This document shows, one piece after another, positions 10,381 to 21,900 of a DNA stretch of 64,000 bases. A program made the translations under genes and the position numbers. Position 1 is the stretch's first letter. Each line of letters opens with the position of its first letter. Origin of the DNA: Isoetes taiwanensis. Lineage: Eukaryota > Streptophyta > Lycopodiopsida > Isoetales > Isoetaceae. The notes under the pieces were generated by a model. The model was not told where the DNA came from, made no database searches, and saw only the letters and a list, made by a program, of their open reading frames with translations. The stretch lies in the NCBI GenBank assembly GCA_021234155.1, contig JAJEKV010000109.1:590252-654251 (forward strand), given 5' to 3'.

Positions 10381-12021
10381 TGTGACGCTCCCTGCTAAAC
10401 ATACGGCGCTCGGCCGTACACTCGGCAGGAAATCCCCCGTCCGGCTCAACAACCGCACGGGCCCTTCGTCTACCCCGCACTCTGAGGTGATCCCTAGTGC
10501 GGGGAGGGAACACGAAGGTGTCTTGCGCGCCCTTCCCCTATGGGCTCCTATAACAACGGAAGCGATAACACGTCAGAACTAGCATCAAACATATACAAAT
10601 ACTACCTCGAAGGGTAGTGCATCACACATATACCAATGCAAAGATGATAATCATGAACCGTAAAACATGAGAGCTCCTACCCGGTTCGGACTCATAAGGA
10701 GGATGGTGACTAGCTAGGCCTCGGGATAGAGCAGACCGGAGTCATGGCAATGGCGTAGGCTGGCATAGAACAATGGCTAGGGTTGACCACTCCATCCCCC
10801 TCTCGCATGCATACTTTGCAGATGGGCTAAATCAGGCTCGGCATGACTCTAGCCTTGGGAGACGCAATCCCATGGCATCACCCATCGGGGACTACTCGAG
10901 GTTGCATCTCCCTGGTCCGATGAGGCGGGAAGGGTTGCATCTCCCCTTCCAGGGGTCTAGAGGTTCCGCGGGGCTAGAGAATCGTGGCGACACACGGTGC
11001 ACTTAACTTAACCCCCAAAACGAGAGCCAAGCCAACACTTGCAGCTCTCGAGGAGGCGTGGCGACACCATTGCCCTGGGGAGGTGTGGGACCCATGCTCG
11101 CCCACACGAAGTGACCGACCATAAGCCTAGCCCACTATGGGATCCCCGAAGCCCCCACCCGTGGGGATCCTCCCTCCACATTCCCTCTAGCCCCGTTATG
11201 TGGTGCTGAGTCATATCATAGCCTCGATAGCCTGGTGGGCTCCTATGCAAGCCGCAACTAATAGGAACTAAGGGATCTACTCTAGGAGCATACTACATAT
11301 GGCCCTAGGTCTCTACCCCCCCTTCCCAATACAAGAGGAGCAAACATGATCAACCATCATCACATAATCATCATATCATGAGAATAATCATAAGAAGAAC
11401 ATCTTAACCTAATCATACAACCTAACTAAGGGTTAGGGTTCATTGATTAGGGTTCAAGATGTTGAATGCTCGGGTTCTAGGATGGCTCTACTCTAGATAC
11501 AAGATACTAGCACATCCGGAATGCTAATTCGGATGAGCTATCACAACTACTACCCTACATACCTGCTCGATGCTCTCCCTCCAGATCAGGTGTGCCTCCA
11601 TGGTCTTGACTCACGTGATGCTGCTCTTGCTCCAAGAATCCAGTCTACCTGCCGGGCTGCTGCAGTCTATGCCACAAGCGATGTTCAAACGGGGGTTTCA
11701 AAGCAGTAGGTGAGTCTCTCGGGTGCTAGGGCTGGAAAGAGGCCTAGGATTAGGGTTCCAGCCTATATAAGTTAGGGTCCACCTAGGATGCCACGTGGCA
11801 CCAATCGGGTGAATCTCGTGTGTGGCGGTTGCCCAATAGGTTAAGGCCACGTGGAAAATGGTCTTAACCTAAGGTTGGCTAAGTTATATGAATAACTTAG
11901 TCATGCCCCCCTAGTGCCACAATCTATGGTATACAAGGCTATGAAGATAGACTTGTATAGTGACGGGTCCAGGAATATACGTAATACGTATTCATAGCGT
12001 ATATTCCCCTGGAACGTCACA
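10381..12021 (-). repeat. Element A 3' LTR (about 1.64 kb)
   Basis: Begins TGTGACGCTCC at 10381 and ends GGAACGTCACA at 12021, so the LTR has TG...CA ends with a short terminal inverted repeat. It aligns over nearly its whole length with 20294-21900 and 27399-29027. The internal-side junction at 12021 is next to a polypurine tract on the minus strand, which makes this the 3' LTR. Open frames inside it are not genes. Confidence 0.85.
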
Positions 12022-12036
12022 TTCTCCCCCCCTTAG
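12022..12036 (-). other. Polypurine tract of element A
   Basis: On the minus strand the bases just before the LTR read CCTAAGGGGGGGAGAA, followed directly by TGTGACG. This is the expected plus-strand DNA primer site and fixes the orientation of the element. Confidence 0.75.
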
Positions 12037-12891
12037 GACAATGCTGTCCTCAGCATTAGTGCTTAAGGTGATTAACCTACCTTATGCACGCAAAACAACA
12101 TAACATACTCTTTAATTCAATTTAAACGGTCAACTTCCTATTAAAAGTTAATTGTCAAAATTTAGGCTATATTTGTACTTATACAAAATTATACAACCTT
12201 AACAAGTTACTTCTTATAATAATTAGGAATTATTACTATAAGAGTTATTAGGGTTCATAATCTAAATTATGGCTCCCCCTATCCCTCTAATAATCGCCCC
12301 TCCTCGATGCCCACCTCTAACTTGCCTGCACAAGGAGCACATTACATTAGTTTAATTAATAAATTTGTGGTTTTAGGGGACCGCCCCTTACCTACCTCCT
12401 TGAGCGAACTACTAGCTCAAGGTTACCCTACTACCTTGCACTTTCGATCATGGCCCCATAAGGATTTGAGCTTAAGGACCATTTAAGATGATCCTATCAT
12501 CGCCCATGATCAAGTGCTACCTTGTACACGATCCCCCGGATCGAAAGTACACCCCATGCATCATGCCCCAAGGGTTTTAAGCTAGGGAACGTCTCACGAT
12601 CCCATCATCGCAAGATGATCACTTTCACCTTCACCATGACCCTCCCACGGCCCGGTGTCGCCCCCCGATCAAGCATAGAGACATCGATCGATGTCTCATC
12701 ATCGCCCACCATGCCTCATTCCTCACTCACATGACCCTAATGGTCATGCGCACCTCTCTTGGTGCGTGTTGGCCTAGAGAATGCCTTTAAAGGTATCCCA
12801 TCATCGCCCTATCGTTCCAAGATTCCGCACATGCACTCTACTAACTAGAATACATGAGCCGAACTTAAGGCTAACTAAGAAACATACTAAG
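12037..12891 (-). other. Element A 3' untranslated region
   Basis: Non-coding DNA between the polypurine tract and the chromodomain reading frame. The phrase ATCATCGCC recurs several times between 12480 and 12810. No gene is seen. Confidence 0.5.
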
Positions 12892-13320
12892 CTAACCTCC
12901 TGGCAAGTCGACGTCGATTAGTTCGGAAACGACTCGCCCATCAAACTCGTTCATAAACTCTGGGTATTGCTTCTCCAAATCCTGCTTCAATACCCATGTC
13001 GCGTCTTCCACGGGCAAGTGCTTCCACTTGACCAAATGCTGGAGGAATTGAGACCACCTAGTCCTCTTGAATGACTTATCAAGAAGGAACTCAGGCACTA
13101 TTTCAACTTGATCCTCCGTCATTTCCAACAAAGTTGGAGTATCCAAAACCTCCTCAGGGTTAGGATCGTGCCTTTTCAATAAACTCACATGGAAGACCTT
13201 AAGGTGGCCAAGAGATCCAACTTGTAGGCTTGAGAGCTTCTTACAATTGCCGATGCGAAGCTTCCCTTGCTTAACCTTTACTTGAGCCAACTTTATCTGC
13301 CACAACAAAACAACTCCCAA
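12892..13320 (-). pseudogene. Element A integrase C-terminus with chromodomain
   Basis: Reads LGHLKVFHVSLLKRHDPNP, the conserved end of Ty3/gypsy integrases. It then reads PEFLLDKSFKRTRWSQFLQH followed by LVKWKHLPVEDATWVLKQDL, a clear chromodomain. The aromatic and acidic signature WKxxPxxxATW is intact. In chromoviruses this domain guides integration to particular chromatin, often by contacting methylated H3. It ends about 0.87 kb before the 3' LTR. The frame upstream is lost, so it is a fragment of a once-continuous pol polyprotein. Confidence 0.85.
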
Positions 13321-13780
13321 GGAGTTTTACCTCTATCCGCTTGACTCTTCAGATATGCCCATGTTGTTGAAGATACTCCCACACTTCTACCAAAAGCTAC
13401 CGCATATATGCTGTCGTTGTTGAGAAACTTCCACCTTGGGCACTAAATTATGCCACATAACTAGGGTCACGCATTGATAACTGTAACTGATCATGGGGGA
13501 GACATCTTCGATGATTCTTGCTTCATATTATTGTACGTAATTGACCAGGTGGATGTACTCGGCCCATTTGGATTACTTGTTCCAATCATAGTTTCTCAAC
13601 GTGCTCTCCAAATTTGTGTTGGTGCGGTCCCTTTGCCGATTTGTGCAAAATGATACGCCAAAACTCATCAACAAGTTGGTGCAGCTCGTGTTGAAGAAGT
13701 CTTGCTAAACGTCGCTAAAGAACTTCGGATCTCTTTTGGTGATGATCGACCTGTGCCTTCCATGCAGCCTAAAAGAACTC

Positions 13781-14161
13781 TTATTTAGACCACACGGCTA
13801 GGTCCAAGGCGGTGTCTATGGTGTGTGCTTTTGATAAACTATATACCACAACCATCAAGGCTTCAAAGCTTCTTGTTGTCCTTGGAAGGCCCGCTATGAA
13901 AACCATGCTGAAGACTTCCCACTTGGCGTCTGGCACCGCCCAAGGTTCCAAAACTCCTGGAATTCGAAGTTGTTCCGCCCTTGCCTGCTGGCTCCACTGG
14001 CATTCTTGGATATGTCTGATTATCTGTTTCTTCATGTCCGGCCAGAAGTAGCTACTTCTAATATTGAAGTAGACCTTTATAAATTTTGCATGGCCGGAAT
14101 TAGGGCTATTATGCGTGTCATGGAAGATTTTTTTCTTACTCCTTATATTTTGGGTACGCAT
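13781..14161 (-). pseudogene. Element A integrase, zinc-binding and core start
   Basis: Reads FWPDMKKQIIRHIQECQWSQ, a degraded HHCC zinc module in which the second cysteine of the CxxC pair is a serine. It continues GVLEPWAVPDAKWEVFSMVF, where the first catalytic aspartate of the family's SMDF is a valine, and then LSKAHTIDTA. Loss of both residues shows the gene is dead. Several short shifted pieces lie between this block and the chromodomain. Confidence 0.8.
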
Positions 14162-14352
14162 AGTTGTTCTTTGCTATTAAAGATTACCTTCCTTTTTTAA
14201 AAATATTTGAAGGTTTCTCTTTCTTAATCCGTCTTTGCACTCTTGCAAAGACTAGCCCACTATGCTTGAACTCTATGTTGGCGGAGATGGCTTCTTCTAT
14301 CTTCTTACCGAATTCGCCTGCCGAAGTGGAGATGGCATTGCAAATTGCTGCT

Positions 14353-14700
14353 TCAAAAGCTTGCCAATGAGTGGCGACGTCTTAACATCTCCACGGCTGC
14401 ATGCTCTTCCATTGATTTGCTATAGATCACGATGTCGTCGAAGAGAATTGATGAAGAAATCATCCAAGGAATCTTCGAAGATGTCGTCCTCAAATGCATA
14501 CGAGTTGGTGGAGCATTCCATAGACTCAAGGGCGTCATTGTGAAGTGGTAGTGCCCCTACTAAGTTCTAAAGGAATCTTATAATGATCTTCCCCCTTCAT
14601 CCTTATTTGCTGATTGCCCGAGCTTAAGTCGATTTTGTAGAAGAATCCTGCTTTTTGGGGCTGATCCATTATGTCGTTGCTTGTTGAGCTGCCCATGGTT
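14353..14700 (-). pseudogene. Element A reverse transcriptase remnant
   Basis: FDDIVIYSKSMEEHA at about 14442-14400 is the RT active-site loop of gypsy elements (normally YxDD), here with phenylalanine first. A degraded MTPLSLWNAP about 30 residues upstream corresponds to the family's MPFGLxNAP. The surrounding frame is broken repeatedly. Confidence 0.7.
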
Positions 14701-16462
14701 GATATACATCTTTAGACTTCCATCTTGGCCGAAAGGATCCTCAAGTTGATCAATTCCTACAACTGCTTCTTGAGCTCTGTTAGCTCGGAAGTGTTGATTC
14801 TATAAAGAGCCTTGCTGATCGGCTCTACCTCTGGTGCAAGAGTGATTTCGGTCTCTATGCTTCTATAGAGCAAAAACTCTCAAATTTCATCAAAGGATAT
14901 ATCATGGGACTTCTTAATTAACTTAGAAATTGCCCAAGGCAGCTGTTTCGAAGTAGCATCTTCCTTCTTACTATTGCGGTCGGGGTCGACAACTTGTAGC
15001 TTATGTACGACCTCATTCCTCATGATGTACTTAAGTAATTGCTTTACCGACATGCGTTGCCGCGATTGGAATTACTTCCTTAACTTAAATTATAAGGTAC
15101 TTGCTCTTTGGTCTTTGGGATAAGTATCTCTTGCTTATGATAATCAATTATTGCCTTAGCCCGACTTTAATATTGCATGCTTATTATGAGGTCATAGTTG
15201 CCAATGTACATAAGTTGGTCCGATGCTCTACTTTGCCTCGCTTTTAAGGTTGATGTCGAACTTGACTCTTGTTCCGTTGGTGCTTTGCTAATTACTTGGC
15301 CTTGGCTTAATTATCGCCTAGATTTAGACTTAAGAGTCTTGCTCTTTAAAGATGTCTGTCATCTAGGAGGTGCAAAATTACAAGTTAAAGAACTACTTAC
15401 ATAAATCCTATGGCCACAAGTTAGTCGGCATGACATTACTTTTGGGCACACATAGAAAACTATATGGTTAGATAATTATTCTTGTTTTAGATCTAATCTA
15501 TACTCTAGGATCTACCCTTTCTTAACTATTGCCCTCTTGAAATAGCCCCACCTTTGAGTTCATGCCATCTAAGAAGTTGGCCGGACTTATTAGATTGCTT
15601 CCCCTTCATTTGGTGGGATTATTCCTTATCTTTGGGAAGTACTCGTCATATACATGGTCGACGGTTATCCTTCTATTGAATCCTTCTTAGCGAGGTGATC
15701 AAGCTCACGAAGAGGTTCCAATATGTTGGATATCTGCCAGCAATGTATACAATTATTGTACTCCATACATTTTCTTCCCAATACCTGAAGCTTTGCTCCA
15801 TTCTTGGGTCCATCTTTCTAAAGGAAAAGACAAAAAAAATCTACTCGAAATTTCGTCCCCATCCCATCATGGATGTTATCACCCATAATTCTAAGAAACT
15901 CAACTATCTGATAGGTCCTCTAGCTTGCTTAAAGTTGGTGTAGTCGTTAGACGCTGGAGTAGCAAGGCGATGATCCATAATTTGTTGAAAAGAATCTGGT
16001 ATCCTTGGAGTTGTTGCATGATCATTCAAGTGCCCTGCTTTCTTTTAATGCACATATTCTGACCCTGCTCGTCCTTACTGTTGATGCTGACTACCTTCAT
16101 TAACATTATCCCTCTTAGTGGACTTGCTGATGTAGTGGTGACCTAAGGTTCGGTGTTGCATCCCAAAGGCTTGAAGATAATGTTCTTCACATTCTAAAAT
16201 CTTTCATGTCGCTCATCTGCCTTGGAGGTTACGAGATTCGAGGATGATTCTTCCAACTCCTGAATTGCTATTGTTGTGTTGAGCTTGTCGATTGATTCTT
16301 CATCTGGCGCCACATCTTTGCTTTGTTATAAGGTTGAAGACAATGTCGAGTGCTTTACCACTCCTAACTGTGCAACTTCTCTTGCTGAGAGAAGTTTATT
16401 TGCATCCATCTACAAGGACTAATCTTGACTGATCAATTAATAATTCTGGTATATTTGGTCCC
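14701..16462 (-). other. Element A, heavily decayed pol region
   Basis: By position this should hold the protease and the first half of reverse transcriptase, but frames are too broken for me to assign domains. No other gene is seen. Confidence 0.5.
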
Positions 16463-17113
16463 TCATGATGCCTCTTCTTGATGGTGCTTGACCTCCAATC
16501 TGTAAGGTAGAAGATTGTCGTGATCTTGAGATGGTGCTATCAAGATTGATGCAGCTGCTCTGAAGTATCGGGGCTGATGAGGAAGAAGTTTGTTGCAGTT
16601 TTCCATATTCCTATTCCTGAAAGGCCCACCCTTGCTGGTTTGTAGTACCTCCTTAGTCAAGCATGTTTGCTTGAAGTCCAAATCTGATACTACTATGGCC
16701 TGGATACCTATGATAATTTCCCTTCCGAGGAGGTATATCCAGTCTCATCCTTTAGGGCTCTTGATATCATAAGTCGATGAAGTCTACTTGTTGGTGGCGT
16801 AGCTGTGACATTAGTCATCGATGTGGGGTCGTTCCTCGAGACAATATGACACTTGAAGAGTATCCTTGACTAGGAGGTGTTCCTCCCCTAATGTCATCAA
16901 TTTCATAAGTGCCACGATGCCCATTGGCTGTTGCATAGCCCTCTTGGCAAGTCTTATGTCTAATCTTGATGTCGCAGTCGTCCTTCCGATAGGCTCCCCT
17001 TTCTTATTTGTGTTCGGCCTTCCCTGTACACCATCTTGGCCTTTGATTTGCTGAAGTTTCCTCCATAAGTTTGCCTCTGCTTTCAATTTGTTGATGTTGT
17101 CGAGTGGCTCCAC
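16463..17113 (-). pseudogene. Element A gag-like ORF2 remnant
   Basis: Two broken pieces. The upstream one (17113-16811) has RLAKRAMQQPMGIVALMKLM and GEEHLLVKDTLQVSYCLEER, homologous to DDIRRAYETPIGITAL and GEEYILANDILNLPYCQEEG of the element B ORF. The shared block shows that both elements had the same ORF between the H3-like gene and pol. The downstream piece (16681-16463) is too degraded to align by eye. No gag motif is recognised. Confidence 0.55.
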
Positions 17114-18104
17114 TGTCGAGGCTCGAGGATCTGTAACGAAGGTTCTCCTGACCTATTTTACTGCCCTAAGCACAAGGTAACTAATACTACCACAAGAACA
17201 ATTACTTATATCTACTAACTCTACAAACCCTATTTTTATGCCTTTATCCACTCTCCCTCAATTGACCCACTTGACACTTTACTAGGCACTGAGAAAGGTA
17301 CTTATTTACTGTTATGGGGTGGTAGAAGGAAACTCATTCACTGGGTGTAGTTGGTGTGCTAGACTGAATTACTTAGATAGAATGTATTCCTAGACAATTA
17401 TCTATGATACAAGGCATGGCTGAAGACACTTGCTGATAGTGCACCTATAACGTGTGTTGGTGTATCATACCAACGTGTGACAACAATTTCTAAGGCCTTA
17501 GCAACTAGCCGGGTTTCTAAGGAAAAGGTTTAATTATACTACCTATGTGTAGACAAGAAGATAGCAAGATAAGAGCGACAACTAAGCTGTGATGAGTGCA
17601 GATGCCATCTCTATCTAGCTTAAGGATCTTGGTTCTAACTATAAGGCTTGGTCATATTGGCAATTGATGTCGGTGTAATAGGGAGTTCTAGTCAAAATGG
17701 CATGGAGATCAAAGAGATGATCAAAGACATGGAAGGCTTGCTCGGCAGGGAAATCACGGATGTGATTGGCCTCACTGTACCATCTAACAAAGCTTGATGG
17801 CGCCATTGAGCAGAGATAGCTATGAAAAATGGCTGCTGGGATTAAGCAAATGGCTAGAAAATCGCCAAAGGAGCTGAGAGCAGTTCAGATGGGGAGAAAA
17901 TGACAAATGAGGGCCCTTTTTATAGACTAGGGGTACCTCGGGTTCCGTGCACAAAGGTTCTTGATGGGGCAGACTTCGAATCTATGGCCATGGTTGTCCA
18001 AATGAGCTACCATGAAGTGCAATTCTAAACAAAGCAAAGCAAGAAACACTACATGACAGTTTGTTGGGTCAAAATTGGTCAATTTGGGCAAAATTGGGCG
18101 AAAT

Positions 18105-18470
18105 CGGGTGGCATCGCGCAGAATGGCTCTGCGTCGGGGGCGCAGAGGGGTTTTGCGCGATGCGACCCGGTTTCGGGTCATTCTATTTCTATGAAGGGTT
18201 TTTGGGAATTTAAGGATCCTAACATGACTTTCCAGCATGATTCTAGCCTAACTCGCAACTTTTGTTACTCAAATTGGACACCTATTAATGTCAGAATGCC
18301 GAAATCGGGTGGCGTCGCGCAAAATAGCTCTGCGTCGGGGGCACAGAGGGGTTTTGCGCGATGCGACCCGAGTTGACTTTGACTTTGACTTTTTTTTTTT
18401 CAAACCGGGTTGCGTCGCGCAAATGAGGCCTGCGTTCGCGACGCAGAGGCCTTTCGCGCGATGCAACCCG
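18105..18470. repeat. Three 65-nt hairpin repeats in the element A spacer
   Basis: Units at 18105-18169, 18306-18370 and 18406-18470 are each exactly 65 bases. Each folds on itself: an outer 16-base stem of the CGGGTxGCRTCGCGCA / TGCGCGATGCRACCCG type and an inner stem around CTCTGCG or TGCGT. The third unit has GTTGC paired with GCAAC where the first has GTGGC opposite GCGAC, so the stem changes on both sides. Units two and three form a 100-base tandem repeat together with a TTGACTTTGAC tail. Element B keeps a degraded half-unit near 24590. They lie in the non-coding spacer between the H3-like ORF and ORF2. Confidence 0.7.
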
Positions 18471-18585
18471 AGTTGACTTTGACTCCATATATATATACAT
18501 ACAACCATTAATTCTAGGAACATATATACATATATACAAGTTCAAAATCTTATTCAAAGATTCCTAAATTTCGTCTTTTCTAATC

Positions 18586-19674
18586 CTCCGCGCTAGGTTC
18601 ATGCTCATGATCATATGGTCATCTTCTTAGCATGAATGGTGCGATCTTGGCCTTCTCGGCTTTGGCCGCTTCCTGGCGAGATCCCGCCATCGTTGATGTG
18701 GTTCAGTAGTCGTGGCCCATCTTGAACTCCTGGATAGACCTTTGATGTAGGCACTTTCGAAAAGGCGTTTACGGATCATCGGTGAATGCGCTTTGTTGGC
18801 AATGTCGAATATTACGAGCAGCTCTCCGTCTTTGGGTATTTGGCCCATGGCGGACCTTCTTGAAGAATCGAAGTCGAGGTGGTGGAGGCTAGCTTTTAGA
18901 CCCGGTGGCTACCTTGTTCGATCATTTTGGCGGAGATGAATCTTGTATCTTTGCCTTCTTCTTCTCATTACTCCATATCTTGCTTGAGCTTTAAGTAGCT
19001 TCTTGCAGATGTTGCCCTCCTTGGATTTGCATTGGATATGGTTCTCCGGCGTGAGGCCCTCGTCTTTTCTTGACCTCCTCCTCCTCTTCTTCTTTAGCCT
19101 CTTGCTCCCCTCTCTGTTGTTGTGGTCCTCCTTCTTGGGGGCTCATCCTCCTCCGGTTAGTTCGTCTAGTTGTGGTTTCTCCCTTGCTGCGTCTCTTCCT
19201 TCCTTTTCTTCCGCATTGATTGCTTTCGCTCCCCTTCTTTGATGTTCATTATTTTGGGGTTGCTCGTATTGCCGAGGTTGCTCCTCCTTCTTTGCTCCCC
19301 CTATTCTTCGTGGTGTTTGGGGTTGCTCCCTCTTTGTGAAGTTGCTCTTGCTACTTGCTCTTCACCTTCTCTCCCACTGTTCTTTGGGGTTGGTGTTGGG
19401 GTTGCTCTCACGCTTGCTCTTCCTCCCGTAAAGCAGGACGCCACGATCTCAATTTCCCAGAGCCTTGCGATCATTCACCTGAAGTGCTAAGTCGTTTGCT
19501 CCTCCACGAAAGTGAAGCGATTAGATGCGAAGAGCTTGAGTGGCCAAGTTCGTCGTCTGACCTAGGTCGCAGGGCCTCAAGAATTTGCTTGTCGCCCCCC
19601 ACCGTGAGTGCTTCGACGTTCCGGTGCAAGCTGGAGCTTGCAACCTTCCTAGCTACTTGCTCGGTCCTCCCAAC
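18586..19674 (-). pseudogene. Element A histone H3-like ORF1, decayed
   Basis: Homologous to the element B H3-like ORF at the same place. At 19674 the minus strand reads GRTEQVARKVASSS, matching the H3 tail ARTKQTARKS; alanine 7, arginine 8 and lysine 9 are kept. An acidic Q/E-rich linker follows (GPQQQRGEQEAKEEEEEE near 19140-19085). The fold region, about 18780-18586, aligns base by base with element B. It still shows QEFKMGHDY, RQEAAKAE, TIHAKKMTI and MNLARRI in shifted frames, with about 17 bases lost and several stops. Length from tail to end is about 1.09 kb against 1.11 kb in element B. It cannot make a histone now, but shows that the ORF was part of the family's ancestor. Confidence 0.75.
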
Positions 19675-20293
19675 AACTTAGCTTCCTTGATGGTGGCCTC
19701 TTGGCGATCTTGCCTCTATCTTAGCGGCTCCTTTGGGTCGACCTCAAATTTGTTCGTTCGGTGGACGCTCTTACGGCAGCTTCGGAGATTAGCTTCTAAT
19801 TCGCTTTACAAGGGTAAGGGAGAGGTTCAAGCTACCATTTGGAAACTTATAGGGAGTAGAGGTGTTTCCATAGGTTTATTAGCTACTTTTCCTTAAGAGT
19901 AAGTTTATTATAACTATGGGTTAATAATTAAGGTACTTCCCCTAATCACTTAACTATTTCTCAAAATTTCCTAATTCCTTTTTGGGCCAAGTAGTGGTCA
20001 TTTCACGCCATTTCTTTCAAGCTTTCTTTTGAGCGATTTCTCGTTCAATTTTTGCTTGGAAGGTGCGGTTCATGAACAACTTGAGCTCAAATTTACTAGA
20101 AGGTTTCTTTTGACTATATTATTTCTACCACTTAGACTATACTTAATCTAATTACGACCCTGCTAATGGGGAAAAAAAATTCTCCCATATTTCGCGGTTC
20201 AAGACTGGAATTCTCATTCCATTCCATAGCTAGGCCAGTTAGTCTACCTATTCAGGGATATGGTCAGTGCTAGCTCTTGGTCAACCAAGAACA
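19675..20293 (-). other. Element A leader between LTR and H3-like ORF
   Basis: Non-coding leader homologous to element B 26832-27385; both contain GGTCAACCAAGAACAT close to the LTR. The primer-binding site and about 43 bases of the LTR edge are deleted at 20293/20294, so this copy could not prime reverse transcription. Confidence 0.6.
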
Positions 20294-21900
20294 TTGACAC
20301 TCGGCAGGAAATCCCTCGTCCGGCTCAACAACCGCACGGGCCCTTCGTCTACCCCGCACTCTGAGGTGATCCCTAGTGCGGGGAGGGAACACGAAGGTGT
20401 CTTGCGCGCCCTTCCCCTATGGGCTCCTATAACAACGGAAGCGATAACACGTCAGAACTAGCATCAAACATATACAAATACTACCTCGAAGGGTAGTGCA
20501 TCACACATATACCAATGCAAAGATGATAATCATGAAAGTAAAACATGAGAGCTCCTACCCGGTTCGGACTCATAAGGAGGATGCCCCGACTAGCTAGGCC
20601 TGGGATAGAGCGAGAACGAGTCATGGCAATGGCGCAGGGCTGGCATAGAACAATGGCTGGGGTTGACCACTCCATCCCCCCCCTCCGTGCATACTTTGCG
20701 GATGGGCTAAATGGGGGCTGCGGCATGACTCTAGCCTTCGGGAGGCGCAATCCCATGGCATCACCCATCGGGGACTACTCCGGGTTGCATCTCCCGGGTG
20801 GAGATGAGGCGAGGAAGGGTTGCATCTCCCCTTCCAGGGGTCTAGAGGTTCCGTAGGCTAGAGAATCGTGGCGACACACCCGATTCGTACCCGACTTAAC
20901 CCCCAAAGCGAGAGCCAAGCCAACACTTGCGGCTCTGAGGGGGCGCGACACCATTGCCCCGGGGAGGTGTGGGACCCATGCTCGCCCTGCAGTGACCCGA
21001 CCATAAGCCTAGCCCACTATGGGATCCCCCGGCCCCCTTTCGGCGGGGATCCTCCCTCCACATTCCCTCTAGCCCCGTTATGTGGTGCTGAGTCATATCA
21101 TAGCCTCGATAGCCTGGTGGGCTCCTATGCACAGGCCGCAACTAATAGGAACTAAGGGATCTACTCTAGGAGCATACTACATATGGCCCTAGGTCTCTAC
21201 CCCCCTTCCCAATACAAGAGGAGCGAACATGATCAACCATCATCACATAATCATCATATCATGAGAATAATCATAAGAAGAACATCTTAACCTAATCATA
21301 CAACCTAACTAAGGGTTAGGGTTCATTGATTAGGGTTCAAGATGTTGAATACGGGTTCTAGGACGGCTCTACTCTAGATACAAGATACTAGCACATCACG
21401 GAATGCTAATTCGGATGAGCTATCACAACTACTACCCTACATACCTGCTCGATGCTCTCCCTCCAGATCCAGTTGTGCCTCCATGGTCCTCGACTCGCGT
21501 GATCTTTGCTCTTGCTCCAAGAACGAGTCTACCCTGGCGATGTTTGCACCGGTCTATGCCCTGACAAGCGATGTTCAAACGGGTTTTGAGCAGTAGGTGA
21601 GTCTCACGGGTGCTAGGGCTGGAAAGAGGCCTAGGGTTAGGGTTCCAGCCTATATATAAGTTAGGTCCACCTAGGATGCCACGTGGCACCAATCGGGTGA
21701 GTCTCGTGTGGCGGTTGCCCAATAGGTTAAGGCCACGTGGAAAATGGTCTTAACCTAAGGTTGGCTAAGTTATATGAATAACTTAGTCATGCCCCCCTAG
21801 TGCCACAATCTATGGTATACAAGGCTATGAAGATAGACTTGTATAGTGACGGGTCCAGGAATATACGTATTCATAGCGTATATTCCCCTGGAACGTCACA
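20294..21900 (-). repeat. Element A 5' LTR, inner edge deleted
   Basis: Aligns with 10381-12021 from ACACTCGGCAGG to GGAACGTCACA. It differs mainly by small indels and substitutions clustered in GC-rich stretches. Its inner edge (TGTGACG to the GGCCGT block) is missing. Confidence 0.85.

Larger units (their letters stand above)
10381..21900 (-). mobile_element. Element A: complete but decayed chromodomain Ty3/gypsy retrotransposon with H3-like ORF
   Basis: An 11.5 kb minus-strand element nested in element B. Read right to left it has a 5' LTR (21900-20294), a decayed H3-like ORF (19674-18586), a spacer with three hairpins (18470-18105) and a gag-like ORF remnant (17113-16463). These are followed by reverse transcriptase remains, integrase (14161-13781), integrase C-terminus with chromodomain (13320-12892), polypurine tract (12036-12022) and 3' LTR (12021-10381). 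Both outer ends match TGTGACG...CGTCACA or its continuation, and near-identical 5-base flanks support a single insertion. The order RT before integrase, and the terminal chromodomain, place it among Ty3/gypsy chromoviruses. All genes contain frameshifts and stops. Confidence 0.8.

Noticed and set aside
10381-10513. N-terminal extension of the 9023-10312 frame into the LTR
   Set aside because: The extension is encoded by element A's LTR, which inserted later, so it cannot be part of the original protein.
18050-18557. Overlapping arginine-rich open frames with repeated RDATRF on both strands
   Set aside because: They are produced by the 65-nt hairpin repeats read in several frames; no independent coding signal.
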